Shown piece by piece: positions 1 to 7,010 of a DNA stretch of 17,620 nucleotides. A program made the position numbers and the translations under genes. The notes beneath the pieces are model-generated. The model was not told the origin of the DNA, made no database searches, and worked only from the letters and a program-made list of their open reading frames with translations. How positions within the stretch are numbered: the stretch's first letter is position 1; each line of letters starts with the position of its first letter. Source of the stretch: an uncultured Rhodospirillales bacterium (GTDB lineage: Bacteria > Pseudomonadota > Alphaproteobacteria > Rhodospirillales > 2-02-FULL-58-16); assembly GCA_913053795.1 (NCBI GenBank), contig CAJXGZ010000016.1, forward strand, positions 1-17,620, read 5' to 3'.

Positions 1-717
1 CTGGTGACGTTCGTCCTGCTGATGACTTTCAAGCCGGAATACCGGGACTTGTCCCGCGCCGTCGTCAAGTTGCGCATGCAGGTGGTGGAGGCGGGGCCGA
101 TGAAGGCCTCGGACTGGTTGACGATCCTGCTGTTTTTCATGATCCTTCTGGGATGGATTCTGGCTTCGGGGACTTTCGGCATGGGGACCATAGCGGTCCT
201 TGGCGCCGCCGCCTTCCTGGTTATCGGCCTGGTCGACTGGGACGACATGAATTCAGGCGTCAACTGGGGCGTGGTGCTGCTCTACGCCGCGGCCATCTCC
301 ATGGGGCTGCAAATGAAGGAGACCGGCGCCGCCAGGTGGGTGGCGGAAAACTTCCTGCTGCTGCTGGAGCCCCTTGGCGTCGAGCACGGCGTCGGGCTGT
401 GGGCGGCGGTGTCGGCGCTGACGACGATGGTCACCAACACCATGTCCAACGGCGCCGCCGTGGCGGTGCTCGGCCCCATCGTCCTCAAGCTCGCCGTGGT
501 CGCCGAGGAAAGCCCCATCATCCTCGGTTTCATTACCTCTATTTCCTCCGCTTTCGCCTATCTTACGGTTATCGGGACCCCGGCCAGCACCATCGTTTTC
601 GCCTCGGGTTACCTAAAAACCAAGGACTTTCTCGCCGTGGGCTGGAAAATGGTCATCATATCGATCATAGTGATGTTGGCGGCCGCCGCCTTTTACTGGC
701 CGCTGTTGGGGGGTTAA
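1..717 (+). CDS. SLC13/DASS-family anion symporter, C-terminal part (5' end outside window)
   Basis: The reading frame is open from base 1, so this is the last 238 codons of a longer inner-membrane transporter; the GTG at base 4 is not taken as the start. Several hydrophobic segments are visible, near residues 38-56, 60-77, 86-105, 130-165 and 215-236 of the fragment. A cytoplasmic-looking basic stretch precedes the first of them. The motif TNTMSNGAAVAV matches the second Ser-Asn substrate/sodium site of the family. The later IGTPASTIVFASGYLK stretch matches the conserved TP-S-N-like loop and GY-K segment near the family C-terminus. Members import sulfate, dicarboxylates or related anions with sodium; which one cannot be told here. 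A universal stress protein gene follows after 42 bp, a common partner of bacterial transporters. Family assignment is firm; the substrate is unknown. Confidence 0.85.
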   Translation: MVTFVLLMTFKPEYRDLSRAVVKLRMQVVEAGPMKASDWLTILLFFMILLGWILASGTFGMGTIAVLGAAAFLVIGLVDWDDMNSGVNWGVVLLYAAAISMGLQMKETGAARWVAENFLLLLEPLGVEHGVGLWAAVSALTTMVTNTMSNGAAVAVLGPIVLKLAVVAEESPIILGFITSISSAFAYLTVIGTPASTIVFASGYLKTKDFLAVGWKMVIISIIVMLAAAAFYWPLLGG

Positions 718-759
718 CGTGAGCGCGGGCGGGACGCTGGGCAATAAAAGGGAGCGACG

Positions 760-1704
760 ATGGATGATCCGCTAAAGAAAAAACGGTTTCGCATTCTCGT
801 CTGCCTCGACGGTTCCGATGAATCCTACCAGTGCCTGCGCTACGCCGCCAAGCTCGGACGCGGCATCGACGCCGATATCGTGCTCGTCTATGTCCGCGCC
901 GCCGACAAGGGAATGAGCACGGGCGGCCTCGAGCTCAGGGTGGCCCGGCAGAACATGATGGAATGGGGCCTTGAGCTTCCCGGCATCAACTTTCTTCAGA
1001 AAGGCAGGGATTTGCTGATGGAACTCGGCGACATGGCCGATGACTGGGAGGAAAAAAGCACCCATACCGATGTCAAGGGCGACCCGATGGGCGACAACAA
1101 AATCGAATACACCAACAAGGACGGTAAAAAAATCGTCCTCAAGCTCAAGGTTTCCTCCGACATCGCCAGCGGCATTCTTGAACAGTGGGAACTGGGTCAA
1201 TACGACTTGATCATCCTTGGCGCCATGGCCCGGTGGCGAGGGGTCGTAAAATCATTCTGGGATCCAGCGGTCGCCGAGAAAGTGGCCGTGCACGCTCCCT
1301 GCTCGGTGCTGGTGGCCCGTGAGCTGGATATCGGACACGGTCATCTGGTTTGCGTTGACGGATCGGAAAGGTCGTTCAAGATGGCGCGCTGGGACGCCAT
1401 TCTCGCCAGCCGTTGTGAATGTCCGGTCTCCTTGCTTTCCGTCGCCCTGGACGCCGAGGGCGAGGCGGACGCCCTCGAATACGTCGAACATGCGAAGGTG
1501 GCCTTGGAATCAATGGGCATTACGGTCGAGGAGTCGATGGTAAAGGTGGGCGACCCGATCAAGGAGATCGTCGAAGTCGGCGCCAACTACTCGCTGATTG
1601 TCCTTTCGGACACCGGCAAAACGGGACTCAAGCGGTTCTTCATGGGCAGCGTCGCCTTTAAGGTCATGGAGGAAGCCTTTAATTCCGTAATGATCGTCCG
1701 TTGA
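760..1704 (+). CDS. Tandem universal stress protein (two UspA domains)
   Basis: A 314-residue cytoplasmic protein with two UspA folds, roughly residues 9-188 and 193-314. Each begins with the typical beta-strand plus Asp (VCLDGS, D17; VCVDGS, D200). The second domain keeps the nucleotide-binding signature G-9X-GS (G286 to G296-S297, in TGKTGLKRFFMGS), but the preceding glycine of the usual G-2X-G is Ser. In the first domain the equivalent is G154-2X-A-9X-WD, so that half has lost the phosphate loop. The first domain also carries an insertion around residues 100-135. Tandem UspA proteins with one ATP-competent half are known. The ATG is preceded by GGGAG seven bases upstream. It probably shares a transcript with the SLC13 gene, 42 bp away. 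Its client process is unknown. Confidence 0.9.
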   Translation: MDDPLKKKRFRILVCLDGSDESYQCLRYAAKLGRGIDADIVLVYVRAADKGMSTGGLELRVARQNMMEWGLELPGINFLQKGRDLLMELGDMADDWEEKSTHTDVKGDPMGDNKIEYTNKDGKKIVLKLKVSSDIASGILEQWELGQYDLIILGAMARWRGVVKSFWDPAVAEKVAVHAPCSVLVARELDIGHGHLVCVDGSERSFKMARWDAILASRCECPVSLLSVALDAEGEADALEYVEHAKVALESMGITVEESMVKVGDPIKEIVEVGANYSLIVLSDTGKTGLKRFFMGSVAFKVMEEAFNSVMIVR

Positions 1705-1734
1705 GCCTTAATTTAAGGGACCCTTGGTCATTTT

Positions 1735-1770
1735 AAAAAATCTTAAAATCTGACCATGATCAATTCATGG
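1735..1770 (-). terminator. Possible weak terminator in the usp / Sel1-lipoprotein gap
   Basis: Read on the minus strand, a 6-bp hairpin (CCATGA, loop ATTGA, TCATGG; 1770 to 1754) is followed by a T-rich stretch containing ATTTT and then TTTTTT. That would suit termination of the lipoprotein transcript. The same bases also contain a longer imperfect hairpin, GGTCA-TTTTAA paired with TTAAAA-tc-TGACC (1726-1755). Two tiny palindromes, CCTTAATTTAAGG and AAGGGACCCTT, lie at 1706-1725. The stems are short and AT-rich, so function is uncertain. The rest of the 188-bp gap shows nothing recognisable apart from the small ORF listed separately. Confidence 0.3.
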
Positions 1771-1881
1771 GGCTTTATCGTTTTCGTTCATGAAGAAGCC
1801 GCCAAGGGATCCGGACCGTAGATGTTCTCTCCCTCGCCCCCCTGCCGGCGGTTCTCCGGAAACGTCTTCTTCCTCAGACAT
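1765..1881 (-). CDS. Candidate small ORF (38 aa) directly after the Sel1 lipoprotein gene
   Basis: An ATG lies 11 bases after the TAG stop of the lipoprotein gene. It is preceded by AGAGG with an 8-base spacing, and this Shine-Dalgarno-like sequence overlaps that stop. The frame runs 38 codons to a TGA that sits inside the small hairpin at 1754-1770. The product would be acidic at the N-terminus (MSEEEDVSGEPP), then Gly/Arg-rich, with no membrane segment or cysteine, and it looks disordered. The codons used (AGA, CGA, several GGG) are unlike the neighbouring genes, which argues against it. I do not recognise any family. The position, ribosome-binding site and terminator-like end are the only support. 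Confidence 0.2.
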   Translation of the reverse strand: MSEEEDVSGEPPAGGRGREHLRSGSLGGFFMNENDKAP

Positions 1882-1892
1882 GCTTGCCGCCT

Positions 1893-4241
1893 CTAATTAT
1901 TGGGGTGGCCGCCGGTTTTCGCCGCGCCCAACTTGTTGAGCCCTTCCTCGGTCGGGCAGCCGAACACGAACGCCCAACTGCCGCCGCTTTCCAGGAGGTA
2001 CTGAACGATTGTCGCGCCCAGCTTGATCACCTTGGAGCCGGGCTCGGGCGCAGCCTTTTTCAACTCGATGGTCATGTAGTGGGTGGGCCGAATGGGGTAT
2101 TCCGTCAAGCTTGACTCAGGGATCGGCGCATCCGGAGCCAGGGATTTGACGGCGGTCTTATAGCCGGGCGTGATTTCCCTGGATAATTTCGTCGACAGGT
2201 AGGCATTGTAGTCCTCTTTGTTGTCTGCGTTCCCGCAGTTCAATTGCTCCGGCCCCGCCGAGAACATCCTTAATTTGCCGAAGTCCCTTGCATTGACGGC
2301 CTTTACGTAGGTCTCGATCATGGCGTCGAGAACCTCGCCGGGATATCCCCCCGCCACGGCGGCCGCTTGTTGGCTGTCCTTCTCCGCGGGCTTTTGCTCC
2401 CCGGATTTTTGCCCGGACTTCTCCCCGGGAGTCTCTGGGGGCGTCTCCCCGGGAGTCTCTGGGTGCGTCTCCCCGGGAGTCTCTGGGGGTTTCGGCGCCG
2501 GCGCCGGCTCCTTGGGCGCTTCCTTCATCACCCATTCCCCGGCAAGACGCTTTGACTCGGCGATTTCTTCAGGAGTCATGCGCTTGGTCAGGAGCTCCTG
2601 TCTTTTCAACCACGATTTCCGCAAAGAGCCGGACCCCTCATTGGAGACGGCGATCTCCAACCACTTGTTCGCCTGGACGTTATTTTGTTCGACGCCTTGG
2701 CCGTCCCTGTACATGGCGGAAAGCGCCTCTTGGGACATGGGTTCTCCCCGTTCGGCGGCGGCCTTACGCCAATAAGCGCTTTGGGCGAAATCCTTGGCGA
2801 CGCCCTCACCGGCGTAGAACATCTCGCCAAGAGCGCTTTGCGCGCCCAGATGGCCTTGCTCCGCCGCCAAATTGAAGAGCTGCGCGGCTTTAGTGGGGTC
2901 TTTCCCGCCCCCCTTGCCCCCATTGCTCCGGCCCATGCGGTAAATCAGGCCAAGATTATATTGCGCCGCCGCATTCCCCTTATCCGCCGACAGCTTGTAA
3001 TGCTCGATCGCCTTTTCAATGTTTTTCACGACCCCCTTGCCGGCGTCATAGGCATAGGCTGTTTGGAACAAAGCCTGGGCGTCTTTGCTTTTATTCGTTT
3101 CCTGGTCCTTTACGGGGCTGGCTCCTTGGCCGTCTTCCGGGCTGGCGCTTTCACTCGCCTGGTTTTCCTGGACCGCGCTCGCCCTCTCCTTCTCCGCCTT
3201 CTCCTCGGCCAGCGCCTTGTTGCGCGCCTTGATCGCCGTCGCCTGGGCCTTGGCCCGCTCCTGGGCCCGCGCCTGGGCCGCCTTCTTTATGGCCCGTTCG
3301 CCCTCGGCGACCTTCCGGGCCATTTCCTCCACCGCCGCCTTTCTTTCCTGTTTTATTTGCTCCAGCTCCTTTTGCTCAAGCTCCTGGGTCCGCTCGCCGC
3401 CGGCTTTTTCCTTAGCCGGCTCTTTCTTGTCCCATGGCTCCTCCCATAGCTCCTTCTGTGGCGTCTCTTGGGGCTCCGGCTCCGGCGCCGCCGTTTGGGC
3501 CTTCCCGATTTCGCTTTCGCTCACTCTTGGGCCTCCATTCATTTCCAGGAGGCTTTTCGCCTTTTCGCTTCCGTTTTCGGCGGCCTTGTTCAGCCATTCC
3601 AAAGACGCCGCCCTGTCGGGGCGAATATCCGCGTACAAGAGGCCCAAGGCCAACTGGGACTCCACGTAATCCTGTTCGGCGGCAAGGGTGTGCCACTTGA
3701 CGGCTTCATTAATCTTGGCCTCCTGGCCGTTGAACTCGGCGTACATGGAGCCGACCATGTGTTGAGCCTTGGCCTCTCCGGAATCGGCGGCGCACTGGTA
3801 CCAGGACCAAGCAATGTAACGGCTTTTCACGCCCTTCTTTTTATTGTACATGGCGCCGAGAATGAGTTGAGCGTTGACGTCTCCGCGCTCGGCTTTATGC
3901 GTCAGTTTCACCACCAGGGGATCATTGTGAAGCCGGGTTAGGGAAGAACGGTCTTTGTCGTAACAGACAATATCAGGATTGGACGGCTTATTAATTTCGT
4001 CATGGAGATAAAGTTTATCTCTTTTGCCCATGAGGTAGTTATTCCACCGGGAGCCGTCGATGATTTTGCCAAGATTCCTGGTTACCGGGCCGTACCTCAA
4101 ATCTTCCGGAAGTTCTTCATTGATCGCTTTGAGGCCAGTGTATTCGGCGACCATTTCGGTCTCGACGCACCCGGTCAAGACCAGCCCCACAAGGAACGCT
4201 TTCGCGGCGTTCGCAAAAATTGACGGCTTGCTATAATTCAT
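1893..4241 (-). CDS. Large Sel1-repeat outer-membrane lipoprotein with coiled coil and C-terminal domain
   Basis: A 782-residue exported lipoprotein. The N-terminus has a hydrophobic segment ending in the lipobox L22-T-G-C25; Val at +2 predicts sorting to the outer membrane. First Sel1/TPR-like block: about residues 118-236 (NAQLILGAMY, KAQHMVGSMY, ESQLALGLLY). Then a Pro/Glu linker and a Lys/Glu/Ala/Arg-rich predicted coiled coil, about 283-357. A second Sel1 block spans about 386-535 and has a Gly/Lys-rich insertion at 438-448. It closes with the cap motif RMTPEEIA (554-561) seen at the end of many proteobacterial Sel1 arrays. A Pro-Gly-Glu-Thr repeat linker (586-608) leads to a compact C-terminal domain (about 632-763) with Cys669 and Cys762, a possible disulfide pair. 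That last domain loosely resembles NTF2-like or stress-associated folds, but I cannot name it. Sel1 proteins usually act as scaffolds for complexes. The gene is divergent from a second Sel1 gene. The Shine-Dalgarno is weak (GGACGA directly upstream). Confidence 0.85.
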   Translation of the reverse strand: MNYSKPSIFANAAKAFLVGLVLTGCVETEMVAEYTGLKAINEELPEDLRYGPVTRNLGKIIDGSRWNNYLMGKRDKLYLHDEINKPSNPDIVCYDKDRSSLTRLHNDPLVVKLTHKAERGDVNAQLILGAMYNKKKGVKSRYIAWSWYQCAADSGEAKAQHMVGSMYAEFNGQEAKINEAVKWHTLAAEQDYVESQLALGLLYADIRPDRAASLEWLNKAAENGSEKAKSLLEMNGGPRVSESEIGKAQTAAPEPEPQETPQKELWEEPWDKKEPAKEKAGGERTQELEQKELEQIKQERKAAVEEMARKVAEGERAIKKAAQARAQERAKAQATAIKARNKALAEEKAEKERASAVQENQASESASPEDGQGASPVKDQETNKSKDAQALFQTAYAYDAGKGVVKNIEKAIEHYKLSADKGNAAAQYNLGLIYRMGRSNGGKGGGKDPTKAAQLFNLAAEQGHLGAQSALGEMFYAGEGVAKDFAQSAYWRKAAAERGEPMSQEALSAMYRDGQGVEQNNVQANKWLEIAVSNEGSGSLRKSWLKRQELLTKRMTPEEIAESKRLAGEWVMKEAPKEPAPAPKPPETPGETHPETPGETPPETPGEKSGQKSGEQKPAEKDSQQAAAVAGGYPGEVLDAMIETYVKAVNARDFGKLRMFSAGPEQLNCGNADNKEDYNAYLSTKLSREITPGYKTAVKSLAPDAPIPESSLTEYPIRPTHYMTIELKKAAPEPGSKVIKLGATIVQYLLESGGSWAFVFGCPTEEGLNKLGAAKTGGHPNN
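2421..2490 (-). repeat. 24-bp tandem repeat (about 2.9 copies) inside the Sel1 lipoprotein gene
   Basis: Units begin at 2421, 2445 and 2469. Each starts CTCCCCGGGAGTCTCTGGG on the plus strand; the copies differ at only one base in the compared stretch, and the third copy is incomplete. They encode the eight-residue period PETPGET(H/P) at residues 586-607, a flexible Pro/Gly linker between the second Sel1 block and the C-terminal domain. The unit is a multiple of three, so gain or loss of a copy changes linker length without breaking the frame. Confidence 0.9.
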
Positions 4242-4592
4242 TCGTCCGAATTTTTCTTAGGCGCACGCGTACCGAGCCAATGATGAAAGGCCAGCGGAGA
4301 AAATACAACCTTGCGAGACAGTGGCGCCATGTAAATTTCACACTCAATAAAACGTTTTGCATCCTCAATATTCAGAGAATGCCCTTAGCCTGGACCAAAA
4401 CTAGCAAGAAAAACCTTCCAAAATATTAGCGCGTAAAACTATTTTTTTGCGCCGTCCCTCTCGTTCTCGTCAAAAGAATTGCACTTTATCGCCTTTGAGC
4501 CCCCCGATTCGCTGTTTAATTATTTACCGTCAACCAAATGTATTTTAGCATATTTTCTTATAATTCAGGACATTTAATGGCATTATAGGGTA
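4242..4592. other. AT-rich divergent intergenic region between the two Sel1 genes
   Basis: 351 bp without a convincing gene, clearly richer in A and T than the coding regions on either side. It should hold the promoters of both divergent Sel1 genes. A consensus -10 box is seen for the plus-strand gene (listed separately). I found no convincing -35/-10 pair for the minus-strand lipoprotein, no strong hairpin and no long inverted repeat. A 69-codon frame at 4220-4429 overlaps the lipoprotein start and has neither a family resemblance nor a ribosome-binding site, so it is not called. Confidence 0.6.
4559..4564 (+). promoter_or_regulatory. Candidate -10 box of the secreted Sel1 / kinase transcript
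   Basis: An exact TATAAT lies 28 bases upstream of the ATG at 4593, in AT-rich sequence. No good -35 hexamer is visible at 16-18 bp spacing (AAATGT at 17), so it may be activator-dependent or simply a chance match. Transcription would begin near 4571, giving a leader of about 22 bases. The leader contains only a poorly spaced AGGG before the start. Confidence 0.4.
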
Positions 4593-6998
4593 ATGCTAAT
4601 CTGTAAAAATCGAATCAAGAAACGAATCTTTCCCTTGGCCGTTCTGGCCATACTTGCGGGACAGCCCTTCGCCGCCATCGCCCAGGAAGGCGTTGCGCCA
4701 GCGCCAGAAGCCGGCAAGCCCAAGAAAACAACGCTGACCTTAAGCGATTTCAAGACTCTCGAAGAAATTCACAAAACCCTACAGACCGAAAAGTACGCGG
4801 ACGCCGTGGATTCGCTGCGCGAACTCGCCGAAAAAGGCCACGGCGAAGCCCAAATTCTTCTTGGCGATCTTTACCTGACGGGCCGGGGCGTCAACGCCAA
4901 CTACTCGATGGCGTGGCAATGGTACAAGCGCGCCGCCGTCCAAGAAAAAGCCGATGCGCAATACAAGGTCGGATATATGCACCAACAAGGCTTCGGGGTT
5001 ATCCAAAGCACCGAAACCGCCAAAAAATGGTTTACCCACGCGGCCGAGCAAGGCCTTCAGGCGGCGCAAGTGGAGCTGGCCCTGATTCTCCGCTCCAAGT
5101 ACGGCCCCTTTAACGCCGAAATGCTGGACTTGTTGAAAAAAGCCGCCGCCCAGGGAAACCCGAGAGCGGTGAAGCTGCTTGAGAAGTCCGCCGCCAAGGG
5201 CAGTAAAATCGCTTTGCGCGCCCTTGACGGATTGTCCTACGCCACCAGAAGGATGAACGGCGGCCTGGCCCCGTCATTCAGCAAGGAAGCCCAGGCGGGC
5301 ATCATGGCTTTTCTGCAAGGTCAGTACAAAACCGCCTTGCGGACCTTTAAAAAGCTGGCCGATAAAAACGACGCCGGAGGATTGTTCGGCCTCGCCATCA
5401 TGAACCAAGCCGGCGCCGGCGTGCCGCGGGACTTCGTCAAGGCCTTGGAATATTTCCGCAAGGCCGCCGAACTCGGCGACGCCACCGCCCAGGCTTATCT
5501 CGGAAACATGCACCTTGAGGGGTCGGGAACGCCGAAGGACTATTCACAGGCGCTGAAATGGCTCAGCGTCTCCGCCGATCAAGGAAACGCCGACGCCTTA
5601 AACACCATTGGCCTCATGTACCTGAAAGGCCGCGGCGTTAAAAAAGATTACAAGGAAGCCATTAAACGGTTTCAAGCCGCCGCCAGGAAGGGAAACGCCA
5701 TCGCCCAAAGCAACCTCGCCAGGGCTTACAAATACGGCTGGGGCGTGCCCAAGGATTACACGCAGGCCTACAAATGGTTCAGCTTGGCCGTCAATCAGGG
5801 CTACGATCCGGCCAACGCCCAGCGCGAAGCCCTCAAGAAAAGAATGACCCCGAAACAAATCGCCCTGGCCGAATGGCGAATCCTCGCCAGACTAAGCTCG
5901 GGCGACTCAGCCAGCGGCATTGAAATCCCCAAGGAAAGCGACCTCAGCAAAAAAGAAAAAAGGAAAGCCAGGGGTTATCTAAACCGGGGTTTCAAATATC
6001 ACTTTGGCCGAGGCGTTCCCCAGGACGACGCCGAAGCGGCGAAGTGGTACCGCAAAGCGGCGGAAATGGGCAACGCCGTTGGCCAGGGCCAACTGGCCTA
6101 CTTGTACAGAGTCGGAAAAGGTCTGCCCAAGAGCTACAAGAACGCGGCGAAATGGTACCGCCGAAGCGCCATGCAGGGTTTCGCCAACTCCCAAAAAGAG
6201 TTGGGCATCTTGTACCAATTCGGCCAAGGCGTCCCGCAAGACGACGCCGAGGCGGTAAGGTGGTACCTGAAGGCCGCCCGGCAAGGGGACGCCAAGGCCC
6301 AGGGCAACCTGGGATACATGTACGAAATGGGACTGGGCATTCCCCAAAACGACAAGGAAGCGGTGAAATGGTACCGCAAGGGCGCCGCGCAAGGTTCGGC
6401 CCGCGCTCAAAAAGGTCTCGGCATTATGCACCATTTCGGCAAGGGCCTTGAGCGAGACTACGACGAAGCGGTGAAATGGTACCTGAAGGCGGCCGAGCAG
6501 GGATACGCCAAGGCTCAGGCCAATCTGGCCACCATGTATCTACTCGGCCTCGGGGTCGGGCAGGACGACGAAGAAGCAGCCATTTGGTTCCGTATGGCCG
6601 CTTTGCAAGGGATCGCCAAGGCCCAGAGGAATCTCGGCGACTTGTACAACGCCGGCAAGGGCTTGCCTAAGGACTTCGCCAAGGCGGTGAGGTGGTATCG
6701 TCTGGCCATCGAACAGGGCGATGAGGAGGCGAAAAAATCCCTTAAAATCATGGCGAAGCTTCAGCCCACGGACGAAAATGAACTGGAGGCCAACGTCGAG
6801 ATCATGATGCGCTACCGCGCCGCGGCGGAAAAAGGAGACGCCGACGCCCAGAACAACCTCGGCGTCATGTACGAATTCGGACGCGGCGTCGAGAAAAACG
6901 CCGAACTAGCGGTTAATTGGTATCGCAGGGCCGCAAATCAGGAGCACAGGGAGGCGAAAAGAAACCTTGAATCCCTTCGCCAGAAGAAAGCTCAATAG
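4593..6998 (+). CDS. Secreted Sel1-repeat protein, about 15 repeats in two blocks
   Basis: An 801-residue protein with a Sec signal peptide: basic KNRIKKR, a hydrophobic core, and cleavage predicted after AIA (residue 30). It should be periplasmic or secreted. Sel1 units of 36 residues with the pattern G-x-A-x-A-Q-x-x-L-G-x-M-Y-x-x-G-x-G-V begin at 82, 118 and 154 (degenerate), then at 259, 295, 331 and 367. The cap motif RMTPKQIALAEW (417-428) then occurs in the middle of the protein. A second array runs without gaps at 457-708 (seven units), followed by a degenerate unit and a last good one at 748-783. The internal cap suggests that two Sel1 proteins were fused. Sel1 solenoids bind partner proteins; no catalytic domain is present. 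A kinase-like gene follows after 12 bp, almost certainly on the same transcript. The start is chosen because it gives a complete signal peptide. Confidence 0.9.
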   Translation: MLICKNRIKKRIFPLAVLAILAGQPFAAIAQEGVAPAPEAGKPKKTTLTLSDFKTLEEIHKTLQTEKYADAVDSLRELAEKGHGEAQILLGDLYLTGRGVNANYSMAWQWYKRAAVQEKADAQYKVGYMHQQGFGVIQSTETAKKWFTHAAEQGLQAAQVELALILRSKYGPFNAEMLDLLKKAAAQGNPRAVKLLEKSAAKGSKIALRALDGLSYATRRMNGGLAPSFSKEAQAGIMAFLQGQYKTALRTFKKLADKNDAGGLFGLAIMNQAGAGVPRDFVKALEYFRKAAELGDATAQAYLGNMHLEGSGTPKDYSQALKWLSVSADQGNADALNTIGLMYLKGRGVKKDYKEAIKRFQAAARKGNAIAQSNLARAYKYGWGVPKDYTQAYKWFSLAVNQGYDPANAQREALKKRMTPKQIALAEWRILARLSSGDSASGIEIPKESDLSKKEKRKARGYLNRGFKYHFGRGVPQDDAEAAKWYRKAAEMGNAVGQGQLAYLYRVGKGLPKSYKNAAKWYRRSAMQGFANSQKELGILYQFGQGVPQDDAEAVRWYLKAARQGDAKAQGNLGYMYEMGLGIPQNDKEAVKWYRKGAAQGSARAQKGLGIMHHFGKGLERDYDEAVKWYLKAAEQGYAKAQANLATMYLLGLGVGQDDEEAAIWFRMAALQGIAKAQRNLGDLYNAGKGLPKDFAKAVRWYRLAIEQGDEEAKKSLKIMAKLQPTDENELEANVEIMMRYRAAAEKGDADAQNNLGVMYEFGRGVEKNAELAVNWYRRAANQEHREAKRNLESLRQKKAQ
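5961..6716 (+). repeat. 108-bp tandem repeat array (seven Sel1 units) within the secreted Sel1 gene
   Basis: Seven consecutive 36-codon units are in exact phase. At the DNA level the hexamer GGTACC recurs at 6046, 6154, 6262, 6370 and 6478, each 108 bp apart, inside a shared TGGTACC context coding Trp-Tyr. The units starting at 5961 and 6177 are also alike across GVPQDDAEA. Conservation at synonymous positions suggests fairly recent duplication or gene conversion among these units, and the array should be prone to length change. Confidence 0.85.
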
Positions 6999-7010
6999 TT
7001 TGCTGAATAG

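Noticed and set aside
4..717. GTG at base 4 as the true start of the SLC13 gene
   Set aside because: The family is far longer, the frame is open to the window edge, and the fragment starts within the transporter.
2421..2490. CRISPR-like array
   Set aside because: Units are contiguous 24-bp repeats in a coding frame with no spacers.
2685..3449. 254-codon plus-strand frame opposite the Sel1 lipoprotein gene
   Set aside because: The Leu/Arg-rich product is what the complement of a Lys/Glu/Ala-rich coiled coil would give.
4220..4429. 69-codon plus-strand frame in the Sel1 intergenic region
   Set aside because: It overlaps the lipoprotein start on the other strand, has no ribosome-binding site or recognisable motif, and its composition follows the AT-rich spacer.
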